Made by a program: the position numbers and the translations under genes. Below the pieces are notes generated by a model that made no database searches, was not told where the DNA came from, and saw nothing but the letters and a program-made list of their open reading frames with translations. Positions 34,303-48,600 of a stretch of DNA of 64,000 nt are shown piece after piece. The stretch comes from Mycoplasma tauri (GTDB lineage: Bacteria; Bacillota_I; Bacilli_A; Mycoplasmatales; Metamycoplasmataceae): contig NZ_CP070479.1 in NCBI RefSeq assembly GCF_016925555.1, forward strand, positions 186,001-250,000, in the 5' to 3' direction. Position 1 is the stretch's first letter, and the number at the start of each line of letters is the position of its first letter.

Positions 34303-36120
34303 TTATTTATAGTCTTTCTTTCTATATAGTGCAAAAACAGAAACGAAAAGAATTAAAATCACTGTTGTTCAAATTACAAAATAAGCATTTTTGTTAACTA
34401 TTTGTCTATCTCTTCTGATGACAAATAATTCATCAGTTGATTGGAATAAATAATTTGAGTCACTTGGCATTAAATTGTATCTTGTTAAAATTTTTGTCTT
34501 TTTATTTTCCTCTCGTGTAATTACTTCAGGATCATATTTTTTGAATCCGCCTATTCTATAGTTAAATCCAGAAATATTTATATTAATTTGGTAATCTCCA
34601 TATTGATTTTCATTTGTAGGATTTTTGATCATGGCCTCATATAATTTAGAACCATTATTATTAAAGTATATGTAGTTTAATATAGCAACTGAAAAGTAAA
34701 TTTTTCTTTCAAATTCTGATTGTAGTTTTTTATGTTTAATGGCATTTTCATCGAATATTGTTAAATTATTATTTACATATGTATTAATTAAGCTTTCAGG
34801 ATTATTTACAAATAGAGATATTTCTTCAAACAATTTTGTATTAATTTTGGTTAAATCTTGTTCACTAGTGATTTTTTTATTAAAATCATCCACAAATTTC
34901 GCAGCTATATTATTAAAATTCTCATCCTTTAAAACTTCATAAACATATGATCATTTTAATTTTCCAACTAAATTATTTTGAGCTGCAAAACTTGCATCAT
35001 CTTCAGGGAATGATATGTCTCTATTTTCAGCATTTTCCCTTGCATAGATAATATCAGTGTCAATTAAGTTATCCATAATTGAATGAGACTTAAGCATACC
35101 AGGAACTATATATTTGTTTTCAGTTAACTCTGGTATAGGTGAGACATTATATTTTTTATGTTCTGTATTTTTGTCTAATTTGTACTTATATGTAATGTCA
35201 TCTAAATTATTGTAGTAAACATAGTTGTCAAGATTTGAAAAATCATTTTTTGAAATCGACCTAAATACATTTTTGTTATCACGATTAAATATATCAACCA
35301 ATTGATATGGAAGAGAAAATCATGAATATATTTGTCATTCGCTAGATGATTTGTTAGCTACATTCATAACATTTTCTAAATATGCCTTTTGTTCATCGCT
35401 AAATGTTTTATTATTTGCACCATTAGGAATAATTAACAATTCATCTTTGTTATTGTTAATGAAATAAGGTTCAACGTTAGCTTCATTGCCAGATAAATGA
35501 TATGGATATTTTTGATTGATAAAATATGCTGCATTGTTAACATTTGATGTTGCATTAGCAGACAATAATGAACCTCCTAGTGCAAAAGGGATGAATAGAA
35601 CAAGTGGCAATGTCATTGCTATTTTTTGATTTAATTTATAACCAATTAAGGCTGTGAATAGAGATATTAGTAAATATGTAGCAAAGCCAGAAACAAAAAA
35701 TAATAATGAATAAATAAACATATAGCTGATGCTATAATTCGAAGGTATTGCAATCAATGAGGAGATGAATAAAACTAAAGCTCAAATGATGCCAAAATAA
35801 GTCAAGGTTAGTAGTTTTCCAAAAACTAATTTATTCCTTGTTATAGGCTTTGCTATACTTATCAATTCCATTCCTTCATGTTCAAAATCTCTAAAAATAT
35901 TTAAAGCTTTAATAGATGCATATAAAACTGTTACAACAATAATTGCAAAAGTATATAAATATACAGCTAAATCAACATATTTATTTTGAATAAAAAAAAT
36001 AGTTATTAATTTAAATAATATTGAGATAAATAAAACAATCATTGGCATTAAAATCGAACTTTTTTTCTTAAGAACAGTATTGAATGCAAAGCTAGAATAT
36101 TTAAATGCTGTTGTTTTCAA
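34303..36120 (-). CDS. ABC-2-type transporter permease with large extracytoplasmic domain
   Basis: 605 aa when TGA is Trp. The N-terminal third has about five or six membrane segments (about 22-44, 48-75, 103-126, 128-150, 155-178). This is followed by a long hydrophilic region of about 350 residues with aromatic and charged composition, and one C-terminal segment (about 577-597). A large extracellular loop is likely. First gene of the operon, with ATPase and three surface proteins behind it. It could be an exporter or a surface-assembly machine. Confidence 0.8.
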
Positions 36121-36174
36121 TATTGGCTCCCTTCTTTAATGTAAATATTAAATATAAAACACACAAGTTGTTTT

Positions 36175-36198
36175 ACTAAAAAACTATTCTTTTATAAG
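36175..36198. repeat. Copy F of the intergenic element (imperfect)
   Basis: ACTAAAAAACTATTC followed by TTTTATAAG: ACTAAAAA then a variant of the core in the CTATTTTATAGG orientation. Confidence 0.35.
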
Positions 36199-36520
36199 AA
36201 TATTGTTATGTAAAATGTTGTAAAACATTTTGCTAATAATTGTTATTGAACTGTCTTATGGATGCATATATAAAAAATTTTAAGCTTATAAATAAGTGCT
36301 AAATATAAAATATATGCATATTAATGAATAATTAATTGTTGATTAATTCACTAATATTAATTTTTATTATACCTATTTATATTTTTTTCAAAAGTATAAT
36401 AAAAGCAAAGTTTTTTAAAAAAGAATTCAATATTTTTTTATTTCTTTAATTTAAATATGTGAGCAAATTTAATTAGCAAAGATAAAAAAATAAATTTTTT
36501 ATCAAATCTTCAATTTATTT

Positions 36521-36541
36521 ACCAAAAAGCCTATAAAATAG
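36521..36541. repeat. Copy A of the intergenic element
   Basis: ACCAAAAAG then CCTATAAAATAG, about 125 nt before the 73-aa gene. Confidence 0.5.
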
Positions 36542-36617
36542 TCAATTTATATATTTTAATTATAGGTATTTAAAATTGCTTCACACTTAAAATTTAAATT
36601 AATCTTCAATATTAATA

Positions 36618-36623
36618 TATAAT
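36618..36623 (+). promoter_or_regulatory. -10 element of the giant-protein operon
   Basis: TATAAT with a leader of about 35 nt and a strong AGGGGGG ribosome-binding site. Confidence 0.5.
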
Positions 36624-36654
36624 ATAAAATACATTTTTAATTTCATTTATATTA

Positions 36655-36660
36655 GGGGGG
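36655..36660 (+). promoter_or_regulatory. G6 ribosome-binding site
   Basis: AGGGGGG starts 10 nt before ATG 36665. A homopolymer in this place could vary translation if its length changes. Confidence 0.5.
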
Positions 36661-36664
36661 TTAT

Positions 36665-36886
36665 ATGAATACAAAAACAAATATTAAAGAAAAAGAAAAG
36701 ATAACGAAAAATTCTAAAAAATGAACAATTATTTCTGTGATATTCATAATTCTATTTTTTGCTATTTTGGCAGTTTTAATTGCTTATGTAGCAGATTTTA
36801 TTAGATTTAAAGATTCTTTGGACGATGGCTTATTATGAACATTTGACCAAAGAAAACATGGTTTATTTAACTTTTGAAACAAATAA
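36665..36886 (+). CDS. Small single-pass membrane protein, first gene of the giant-protein operon
   Basis: 73 aa, too short for the long genes around it but with a clear start, Shine-Dalgarno and stop. Basic N-terminus, one membrane segment (about 23-46, TIISVIFIILFFAILAVLIA), and a short C-terminal tail (DDGLLWTFDQRKHG...). Three in-frame TGA codons encode Trp. The gene ends 16 nt before giant gene 1. It may anchor or help assemble the giant proteins; I do not recognise a family. Confidence 0.75.
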
Positions 36887-36902
36887 TTTATAGGAGAAAT
36901 TT

Positions 36903-39900
36903 ATGACAAAAAAATCTAAATTATCAGTTGCGCTGCTTCTAACAGGTTTGCCAACAGCTGCTTTAGCTATTGCATTGCCTTTTATTCATTCAAACAATAA
37001 TTTGTCAAGAAATGATAACAACATACAATTAAATGCACTAAATAAATTAAAAGATTCTGTAGACGCTTCAACTGAATTTTTAAAAAAACACCCAGATATT
37101 AAGTATGACAGCAGATTTGAAATTGAGCAAGCAATTAAATATGCAGAGCAAGTTGGAAGCATAAGATCAAGCTCACTAGATGCTAGATCTATTGTTAGAA
37201 ATATGCTTGAGGCAAGACATAGAATAAATGTTCTTTTATCTACTGTTTTGCTTAGAGAAGATTTAACAAATGAAAATCGTGATAATGCCATTAATGAAGC
37301 ACGTTCTCATTTGATGTCTCATGATATAGTTGCTGAGTTTGATGATGATGTAAAACATTTTGTAAATAATCAAATTGATAAAAATACTTTTATTGAAAAA
37401 GTGGTTGCATTAGTGAATAAGCAAAGAGATGTTACAAGTAATGTTGAACAAAACATTAATATTTTTAGACTTAAGATTTTGAACAAAATTGATGACTTAA
37501 ATATTTCATTTAAATCAATAGCATTGAACAAAGTAGTAGATTTTATAGAATCTAGATTATTCTTAAAATCATCAAAAGATGTTGTTCTAGAATATGAGAA
37601 TTTCTTTGCAAAAGAAGAAAATATTCTTTATGAACAAGAAGTTCAAAATAATGCTAAAGTAGTTAAAGAAGTTTATGCTTCTATAGACCAAGCTATTAAT
37701 GAACTTGAACAAATGGATATTGATCAAGAAAATAAATCTAAACTTTATTCAGAACTTATTGGATTAAGAAACTTTGTTCAATCAATTAAAGGTAATCTAA
37801 GTTTTAAAGTTATTAACCCAGATAGCAAAAATATTAGCGCTAAGAAATTAATCGAAAATTACATTTCTTCATTTTATGATAAAACATCTCAATACTTCAA
37901 AAGTAAAGGCGAAGTAGCTGACAATTTACAAAAAAGAATCAATGCTAGTGAACAAAAACTTAATACAGTAGAACCACAATTCAAAGAAGAGCTCGCAAAC
38001 ATCATTAATCAAACAAAGTCAAAAATTAAGGAAAGCGAAGATAGTGCAAAAATATACGATATATATTCAGATTTTACTAGAAGAACAGAATTTATTGAAC
38101 TTGCAACAACATTATTAAAAGAAAATTTACAAAGAATTCAATCTTCAAATTTAGATGAAGAAACTAAAAAGAAAGTTACAGAAGAGCTAAATAAACTATC
38201 ATACAGTGACACATTACAATATTTTGAAAAATCTAATGAAATTATGTCAGAAGTTGAATCGCAAGAAATGATTAGAAACTTCATTAGTAACAGACTAGAC
38301 AACTTGAAATCAGAATATGAATTTTCTAAAGCAAATGCAGCACAAACAGGTCTTTTACCTGAACATATTCAAAAAATTGATCAAAATATAAACAAAATAA
38401 ATGAATTAAAACAAAACAGAACCCCTGTTGACAAATTGGTTCAATCTTTTGAGGATTTAATTAATGATGAACGTTTAATAAACAAATATGAATTAAATCA
38501 CATTATTAGCTTATTAAAAATTGAATTTTCAAAGGAAACTATTAAGTTATCTGAGCAATTAGTTTCAATTTGAAAAGAATTACAACCTTATTTGGTTAAT
38601 TTAACCAATGATTTTTCAACTGCAACAAGAGAACAATTAAATGAACAAATTAGAGTAAATAGTGATGATAATGTTAATGCTATAGAACTATTAGCTAGTG
38701 CAAAATTAGCTAATGTTGCTAATTCAATAAGTTTAGAAAATGACAATTTAAATAAACTAATTGAAGAAGAATTTAAAGATAACTCAGTTTCACCAGAAAG
38801 AAAAGTTATTGCTGACAAGGTTAAAGAATTAGATGCTAAAGCAAAACTTATTTTAAGAGACAAAAAACTTAGCAATGAAGAAAAAATGCATAAATTAGAA
38901 GAAATCCAAAACACTTACAAAGAATTAAATTCTAATTTACATGATCTTTCTGAATTGGCAAAAGTAAAAAATAAAGCAAATGATATTTTAGAAAATTACA
39001 AAGATAATGAAAATGCAAAAATTTACTTTGCTGATGATATGAAAAGAATTAAAGATCTCAAAGAACAAATTGAATATGCATTGAATAATCCAACAGATAC
39101 TTCTGTAAATCTAAAAGAATTACAAGCACAAATTACTAAAGAATTAGCAGAATTAGTTGAAAATGTTGACGCTGCTGATGGAGCAGGTATTGCAAATAAA
39201 ATTGAAAAACAAATTAATGATACATTTGCCGGTCTTCGTAAATCTGGAGATAGTAGAACCCCACTGGAAGCAAGATTAATTAGATCGTTAGAAAATCTTA
39301 AAAATGAAGCAGATGCAAATAAGAAAATTACTGATGATGTTGAAAAAGCTATTAAAAATAAAGCAACACAAAATAAAATGGACATTTTACGTCAAGCTAT
39401 CCCATCATTAAGTAAATTCGAGACTGATTTAGACTTAGCTAAGTCTGATTTTGATAAAGCAAAAAGTGTAGCAGATGAACTTAAAAATGAATTGGAAAAT
39501 ATTCCTGAAGCTATTAGAACACAAGTGTCTAGTGTTATTGAAAAATTAGAAATTCAAAATAAAGCAATTGAAGATGAAATAGCTAAGTTGACAAAAGAAT
39601 CTGAAAGTTTCTTTGATTCTGAAAAACACAATAAAGCTTATGTTGATGATTTAAATAGCAAAATTGATTCTTTAAGAAAAGAAATGGCTCTAAATTGAAG
39701 AAAAGCACAGCTTGAAAAAGAAAGTCTAATATTTAATCAAAGTGCTATTACTGAAAAAGATTTTGCAGAAAAAATTAATGAAAATCCATATAACTTGCTT
39801 AAAAATGACTTTGATTTAATTAATAGAGCAAAAAATGACTTAGATGAAGAGTCTAAAAATCTTGAACAAGAACTAGCTACTTTGAAAAATCAAAAATTAG

Positions 39901-42900
39901 AAATTGATGAAAAATTACAGAAAATATGAAATGACAGAATCAATTTAGTTGATAAGGCTGAACTTGAAGAAAATATGAAACAAATTGAAGCATTAGAAAA
40001 TGAGTCAAATGCTTTAGATAATCAGATACAAAGAAAACTAGAACACCATGAAACTAAAATAAGAAATCAAGTAGCTACATTTGGCAAATTGCAAGACCTA
40101 GCTGCAAAATTAAATGAAGCTGCAAAAGCTTTAAAGGACATTGATGAGACAAAATATCCAGAATTATCGGCAAATTTGAAAAATGTTATTATGTCAAGTC
40201 GCATGAATACAACTGATGACTCAGGTGTAATAAATCAAAAGTTAAGAAATCTTGAAACTGCAATAGCTAAAATAGGTTCTTCAAAAACTGCTAAAGATAA
40301 ATTAAATGAATTAATCGCATTAAAAGCAAACCAATATAGAAAAGATGGTTCTAATAATCCTAGAGCTATATTTGCTGAAATTGATAAAAATATTGAAAAT
40401 GTTATTAACGAACAATCTCTAATTATTTCAGATCCAAATTCTACATTAACCCAAATTAATTCAGCGAGAGCACAAATTAATAGTGCAATTAGTAGATATA
40501 CACTAGCTAAAGAATTAAAGAACAAAGAATTTGAAGATGCTAAGAAAGACTTTGAAGAAAAAGTAAATGAATTACTAGAAACTGAAAATGCTAATAACAC
40601 TAAAAATTGACAATCAGATAAAAACAACTATGCTCAAGGAACTGAAGTTCAAAAATTAAAAGCACAATATGATAATCTTATTACTCAAGATTCAGCAATG
40701 CCAGAGCAAATAAAAGAATTAAAAAACAATTTAGCATTAGCATTTAACAAAGATAAATTTAATACTAAAGAGCAAAATGTTCAAAGTAAGATTGATGAAT
40801 TGAAAAAAATACTTGCGGACAATCCAAACATTAGTGTTTCTAGTCATGATGGAAAAACACCTGTTGACAAAATTAATGATTTATTGAGTAAGATTAAAGA
40901 GGATGTAGACTCTAAGAATAAACATTCTGATGCATCTTTAGTTATTAATCAAATTGAAAAATTAGGTTCATTAGAAGACTTACTTGAGCAGCAAGAAAAA
41001 GTAATTAAAAAGCTTGCTTCTGAAAACACAAAACCTGATGTTAAGAATGTTTTAACTGATATTTTAAATAATTCTGCTTCATTTGATGGTGTTCTATCTG
41101 CTCAAAATCCTAATAATTTATCTATTATCAAAAAAACTCATGAGGTTCTTGAACAATATAATAATGCACAAGGCTTCTATGAAGTTGTTGAGAGTGCTGA
41201 AAATAAAATAAAAGATGTAAAAACACAAATAGATGATAAATTATCCGCTGGTGATATTGATCCTAAGGCCAAAGATGAAATAAACAAATTACTTAGTGGC
41301 TATGATGAACAACTAAAGAAAATAGAACCAGATGTTCAAGATCCAAATACATCAAAAAAACAAGCGTCTCTTTTAGAAAACAAGGCAAATGATGTTGAAG
41401 CTAGAATTGATAGTATTGTTGAATATGCTAGAGAAATAAAAAAAGCTGATGAAATTTCTAAACGAACTGACGAATCAAGTGCAATTAAAGATGTTTTAAC
41501 TTCATTAAGACAAGAATTAGCTGATGAAGTTACAAAGGCTCAATCAAGTTACCAAGATTTCAAATCATATGAAACAACTAAAGATAAAATTAGAAATATT
41601 AGAGTAAGAATTAATGAATCTGAAAAGGTTGCAACTGAATTTAAACAATTAGATGACGAACTAGCTACATTATCATACAAAGAAGGTCTTCATGGACCTG
41701 ATAAACCAGCTGAAAAACTTAATAATTTCAAAGCTTTTGTTGCTAAGTTAAAAGAGTTTGCAAATACAGACAAAGTTAAAAAAGATTTAAGTCAAATTCA
41801 ATTGTTAAGTAGTGTTATTGGTGCTACAAAATCACTTATTAGTATTCATAAAAATATACTTAATAAATACACAAGTGGATTAGGTGAATTTAGTTTTCAG
41901 GGCGAAAAATATGGTTATGATTGAGATGAAAAAAATATTCATGAATCTCTATTATCAACAGTTCCTGAAGTGCCATCAGGAGAATTTAATCCAGTTGATT
42001 TAACAGCATCACTTAAAAAATTGCAAAATGATGCTATTGATAAAGAATCGAAAGCTGAAATTTTATATAGATTCCGTAAAGAACCATTTGATGAAGCTAA
42101 AACAAACTTTGATGCAGAAATCACTAAAATAAGCTCAGAAACTAATCAAACAATATATGATGAACTAAAAAAAGATCAACTAATTTTCTATAAAGAAATT
42201 TTGACCAAAATTAAAAATGTAAATGAATTTGATAAACAATCTGAAATTGAAAAAGAAAATCAAAAGTTAACTAAAGCACATTTTTTGATTGATAAATATA
42301 TTGAATTAGCTAAAGCTATTCAAGAGCTAAAAGATAAAAAACAAGAAGCTAGTTCATTGTCACAAACTAACTTAACTGATAAACTAACAGAGGCAATTAG
42401 CAAAACAGATGAAATTGTAGAAAAAGTTGAAAAAACAAGTGCACTAACTTCAGAAGAAAATATTTATTTTGGTAATTTGAATGAATTCATTTTAGGTGAT
42501 TTATTAAAAGAAGTAATGATTCATAAAGCTAAGTTAGATTTACTTATGAAACATGCTGAAGCTGAAAAAGAATTAAAAGAATCTGTATTAAAAGATGATT
42601 CTAGAAAAATTTTAGAAGCTATTTTAAGTCGTTTTGTAAGTGAAATTGATAAATTAGACAATTCTGAAAAAGACAGAATTGATAGTTTAATTGAACAATA
42701 CTTAGAAGCTGGGCAACTGTCATTTAAGAAAGTGTTAGCTTCATCTATTCAATTGCAAGAAACAATAGAAGAAGCCAAAAAATTTGAACCTAATCAAGAT
42801 AAACAAGTTTCTGCTGACTATTATCAAACTGAAACTGAAAAAATGAGAGAGCTTTATGATGAGTTAATTCAAAAAATAAATGAAGGAAATAATTTATTAA

Positions 42901-45611
42901 CAAATCAATCTCTTTCAACAGATCCTGATTTAGGAACTAAAAGAGCAAAATTGATTGATGATATAAATAACCAATCATATGGCGTAATTAGTAAGATAAA
43001 ATCACAAAAGAAACGTGAAGTTAATTCAATAATTAGTGAATTGAATTCAATAGATTCTTATATTTCTTCTAATTATGCAGGTGCACATAATCCAAAAATT
43101 AATGATTTTGATAATTTATCTATTAAAACTGAAATGAAAGATAAAGAGCTAAATGCTTTAATTGATATTGAGAATGCTACAATATCTATTAATCAAGCTA
43201 AAGCTAAAATTAAAGAACAAAAACAAGCTATTTACAACTTTAATAAAAACCGTCTTGTAACAATTAATAATTTATTTAGCAATTATGTTAAATTACTTTC
43301 TGGTGAACAATTTAATGTTGAGTCCTTACGCAAATTAACAAGCACCGAAAGTACAAACTTACTTAAATATATTGGTATTGAATCTGAAATTAACGTATAT
43401 AAACAAGCTATTATGGATGTTGAAAACTACATAAGAATTAATCAATTTGACGAAAATTCATATGTTCAAGATTCTAAAAACATGAATGTTCACTATAGAA
43501 ATATTGATAAAAACTATAGAGAATTAAAAGAAAAATCAAAAATAGCTTTTGAAATAGTTAAAAAAAGTATTGTTGCATTTAATGATCAAGTAAAAGAAAA
43601 CTCTTTAAGAATGAGTGATGAAAATCTTACTTTATTTAATTATATTGATGCAATTTATAAAATTAATAATCATGCAAATGGTTCAATGCAGACAAGTGCT
43701 TGAAAAAATAAATTGACTGATTTAAATGCAAAAACTGTTGATTTACCATCAGATATGGAAAATATCATTTATTTAGACTATATTGATGGAAATTATATGA
43801 ATGCTAATGATAATGAAGTTGATTCTAAAGCTAAAAATGAATTTAAGAATTATCATGATGTAATTTCTAAACTTTTATTAGGTCTTGAAAGCATTAATAA
43901 ATTAATTAGAGGCGAAAATAATAGTGATGATGACGAAACTTTAAAAGGCATATATACTAAATTTATTGCAAATAGAACTATGTCAAACTTCTTGAACGTT
44001 GTTGCCTCTGCTAACTTCCGTTCAGATGACCCATCACAAAATATACCGTTTAAAACGTTAATTAGTGCATATAAACCACTTTATGATTCATTAAATTCAA
44101 GTAATAAAAATTCTGCAGATGCAGTTCTCAGTGATGCAACAAGCTCTGTTGAGGCAAAACTTGATGTTTTAAAAGCTATTTATGAACCTTCTGTTTCGTT
44201 ATCAAATTGATTTAATAAGCGTGAAAATCAACAACTAATATTTGATTATTTAATAGCAAACGAAGAAAAAGAAATGAAGAATATAGTACCAAATCACAAG
44301 ACGCTATATGAAGATTTTGTTAAGAAAATTAATGAATTGCACCCTGTAAATAATGAAATTGATATAACTCAAAATAGTGATTTATTAGAACTATTTAAAC
44401 GTTTTGCATTTCTTAAAAATGATAATTCTATGCCATTTAATCTAGATAATGTTAAAGTTTATATAACACGTAAAAGCGATAATGATCAATTTGCACCAGA
44501 ATTTATTCAAGCTGATACATCTATTAAGAAAACTAAATTGAACTTTAAGGTTAAATATGTAAAAGCTACAAATGATAATTTTTATAGTGATGTTAATTCA
44601 TTTGAACTTGAGTTTAACAATATTTGAGTTACATTTAACACATTGACTACATTTAATGTTGAATTAAAACATATGTATAAATCTGGCGAAAATAATCTAG
44701 AAAATTATCGAAAAAGCCAAACAGTGTTTGTGGCAAATGAAGCTGGATGAAATAACAAAACATTTACTACTAACTTTTTAAATGCATTTTCAGAGGTAGC
44801 TGATTTTAAAAAAGAAAAGAAAATAACTATATTTAGAGAAGATATAACTTTCGAAGACTATAATTGAGATAAAAGTTTGAATAGTAGTCTTAATAAACCT
44901 GAAAATAATTTTTATGAATGAAGCAACAAAGAATTATTTAAAGAAAGTAATAAAAATGAAAATAATATGATTGATTTTTCAACGAGTTCAAAAAACTTTA
45001 AATATAAGATTAAATTAAATGATCAAGGCTTTAATATTAATGGTAAAAAGTATCGACTAGCTAATTTTGGTAACAAAAAATTCATGTATTGAGACCAGTC
45101 AGATTCTGACATGAAGGAAAAATCAATTAATAATAGTGCAGGAATCGCAATGTGAATTCCATATTTCATTTATATTCCACTTGTAAGCGAAGATGGAACT
45201 GATTTCACTGTATTACATATTTCATATCAAGAACACTTTACGGTTCCATGAGATGGTGATAAATATCAATATACTATTCAATTTACTAATCCTGATCATC
45301 ACAAATGATATTTAGTTAACAAAACTAAATTAGATAGTAAAATAATGCAACAAGTTAATAGTGAAGCAGCACAATTTGGTGATTTAGGATTAACTAATAA
45401 ACAGCTAAACGAAGTAAAAGCTAATTTACTGGCTCAAAAAATGGCAATAATTTATACAGATAAAACTTATTTAGGTAAATTTGATCAAGGAAATAATCGA
45501 ACCAAAAAAACATTTTCTAGTGGTTCATTGAAAAACAATAGTTTTTGGCCAAAAGTAGATAAATTCAATATTTTTGTAAGAATCAGAGAAGAGAATGAGG
45601 AGGTAAAATAA
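36903..45611 (+). CDS. Giant coiled-coil surface protein 1 (2902 aa)
   Basis: 2902 aa. N-terminal hydrophobic signal/anchor (about 5-27, SVALLLTGLPTAALAIALPF) with no lipobox. Residues about 35-2430 are a Lys/Glu/Asn/Leu-rich, almost Trp-free helical region with endless coiled-coil-type segments (e.g. KIDSLRKEM, ELQAQITKELAEL). The last about 470 residues (from about 44214) change character: many Trp (TGA), Tyr, Phe and beta-prone sequence, forming a globular tail. I noticed no Cys. GGAG precedes the ATG. GGAGG inside the last codons serves the next gene. No match to a named gliding or adhesion protein; it may be a stalk with a C-terminal binding head. Confidence 0.85.
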
Positions 45612-48600
45612 TGAGTAAGAATTCAAAGAAAGTTATTGGTTTAATTGCCTTAGCATCTATAACTAGTACAGCTGCAACATGAGCAATTATTTCTGGATAT
45701 AAAGGTGATGAAAATAATCGAAGAGATCAAAATGTTACTGACATTTATGATAGTTTCAACAATGTGTTTAAAAAATATGTTGATTTATTATTGCCTGATA
45801 ACAAGTGAAATAACAAAACTAAGAATGAAATTAAAAAAATAGATGCATTATTATTAGATCCTTCTGTTTCTCAACTTGAAAAATGAAAAGCTCTTTATAA
45901 AGTTGGAAATATTGAAAATGATGTTATATTCAATTGAGCGAATGCTCTAATTGAAAGTGGAAATATCAATGAATCTTATATCAAAAAATTACAAGAATTA
46001 TTTGAAGGCCAGGCAAAACGTATTCAAGAAAAAGATCTAAAATCTCAATTTGATCATAATAAAATATCTGATTTAAATTTAGCTTTTAGTAATTTTCTAT
46101 CTTTACCTAAAGAAAAACAAAAAGAATTTATTAATTCTTACAACGAATTCTTTACTAAATTAATAGATCAACAATATCAATTAGTTGAAAAACATCTAAT
46201 GCAAAATGAAAATTCATTAGACGATAATATTGCAACTGCACATTCATTAATGCCTACAAAAGCATTAAGATATAGTTTTGATTCTAATGCTCAACAAATT
46301 GAAGAAATGTTGTTTAATTCAGAATTTAGAATTAATGATATTGCACGTACAAAGGCATTTATTGAAGATACAGTCAAGTTGTATGAAGCTAGTGATAATT
46401 CAAAAATTATTAACAAGTTCAAATCAGTTACAGATGAAATGAATGAAATTGTTAATGCAGATTCAAAAAATGTTATCAATATCATTGCAAATAGACTTTT
46501 AAAAGACATAGAGAAAAATTCTCAACATGCAAGAGTAATTGAAAGATTACAAAAATCAGCTGATGTAAATAAATCTGTTTCTCATAATAGAGAAATTTTC
46601 GATCAACTAATTAAGTATGCTATTAATAATGAAATAATTCCACAAAGTGAATTGAATTCAACATTAAGCCATAGTCAAGTTGATGTTTATAATAAATTGA
46701 CAGAATATTTTTTAACTGTAACTCAATATAAATTAGATGGTTCTAAAACTGTTGAAGATCTAGAAAACGTTTTAGCAAATTTAAAAACATTTAGAAAAAT
46801 GCTTCAAGATAGATCAAAATCTAACGATGAAATTGTTAAAGAATTTAACTCATTTGTTAAATTACAAACTGATATAGATCTTGGTAGAACAATCTTAAAT
46901 AAAATTTTAAAAAATGATGACATTAAAGATATTATTAATGCATCTAAACCTAATGAACTAGATAAAACAGCATTAATAGAAACTATTATTAAGTATAGAA
47001 ATGCCATAAACACAATTAAAAGTGCTGAAAAAAATGCCATTAATCTTAAAAAATATGCTGAATCAGCATATTCAATTTCAAAATTAATTTCTCTTAATGA
47101 GAAAAAAGAATTAATTGAACAAATTAATGATATTTTTGCAAATTCAAAAGAAATTCCTGAATTATTACACTATTTAAGTAATAAACAAAAAGAGCTTGAA
47201 TTAGTTATTTGAGCAAGACGAGATCTACAAAGCATAAAGAGTGAATTGAAAAATGATATTCTTCATTTAAATGATTTTAATGAAGAAATTTCTAATATAT
47301 ACTTAAGTGAAAATGCAAAGCAACTTGCAACTGATTTATTAAATGAAGTTTCTAGCTTTGCTCAACAAAAGAAATTTGACGCTACTAAAATTATTGAAAA
47401 TAAACAATTGTTCAATGAAAAATTACGTGCAATTGAAAAAATAGTTTTAGAGCATTTGGAAAATACAACTAATGTAAACCTAAATAAATTAAATTTAATG
47501 AATTCATTACAGTTTTTATCATTGCCTGAAAGTGTTCGCAAAGAATTAGAAAACAAATATATTAGTGTTGAAAAAATAGCGCAAATTGTAAAAACTTTAA
47601 ATGATGAAACTCATAAAATTACTGATGTAAAATTTAACCCTATTATTTCCAAAGATTTAATTGCACAAATTAAAAAGTATAAATTTGTTGTTAATGTTCT
47701 TTCTGCAACACAAAAACACAATGAATCAATCTTAAGTCTTGCTAAATCTAAACAATATGCTGAAACTGCATTTAATTTAACAGGTGAAAATCCTCCTAAG
47801 TACTCAGAAAATGCTCAATTACATTTAGAAAAAATTGCTAATAGTCAAAATGAATTGATTTCTAATGCAACTAATATTAATGAGTTACTAAGATTACATA
47901 TTTCACAAGAGCCTTTATCTGCTGATGAACAAGCAAAAATTAATAATTCAGAAATTTTAAACAATCCTGATAGCTTAAAAATATTTGATAAAACTCTTTC
48001 GTTAGTAAACAATAATCAAAAAATTTCTGAAATTATTAATAATGCTGATTCAACATTGAATAAACTTGACGTTTTATTCAAAGGCATAGAAGCTGAATAC
48101 GAAAACTTAGATTTATTTCAAACAGAAGTTTCTGAAGTTGAAAAAATTAAGCAAGCTATTAAAGATGAATTATCTGGGAATCAAGATTCAGATAAAATTA
48201 ATGAATTAATAAAAAGAGCAGATCAAATTTTAAAAGAAACTACTGAGAAGAGAAAAGAAGGTTCTTTAGGTGTTAGACTTAATAAATTAGAAGAAAAGCT
48301 CAACAGTTCGTTCCCCAATGCTGATGAATCATCACAAAGCAATGGCGAGAAAAAATTACGTGAACGTTTAAACATAATCAGAAAACAAGCTTTAAATCCA
48401 AATTTAACTAAGGAAGAAAAAGAGAAACTAGCAAATCAAGCAGATGTTCTTGATAGTTTAATTGAAAAAGTTAAAGAAGTTGAGAAAGCTATTGATGGCT
48501 TTAATAAAAAAGCAACAGAATATTTAAAAGATCCAGAAGCTAGAACAAGAACCCCTGAATCTAATTTCATAACAATAAAAACAATAGATTCAATGCATGC

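Larger units (their letters stand above)
36121..36664. other. Long AT-rich intergenic region upstream of the giant-protein operon
   Basis: About 540 nt with no gene. It has the start of the divergent ABC operon, two copies of the CCTATAAAATAG-type element (36175-36198, imperfect; 36521-36541), and a promoter close to the next gene. I see no RNA gene. Confidence 0.6.

Noticed and set aside
39023-39385. Minus-strand frames opposite the giant genes (for example 39023-39385, 40235-40627, 48826-49059)
   Set aside because: Leu/Ser/Phe-rich mirror images of Lys/Glu coiled-coil codons, a known artefact in AT-rich genomes.
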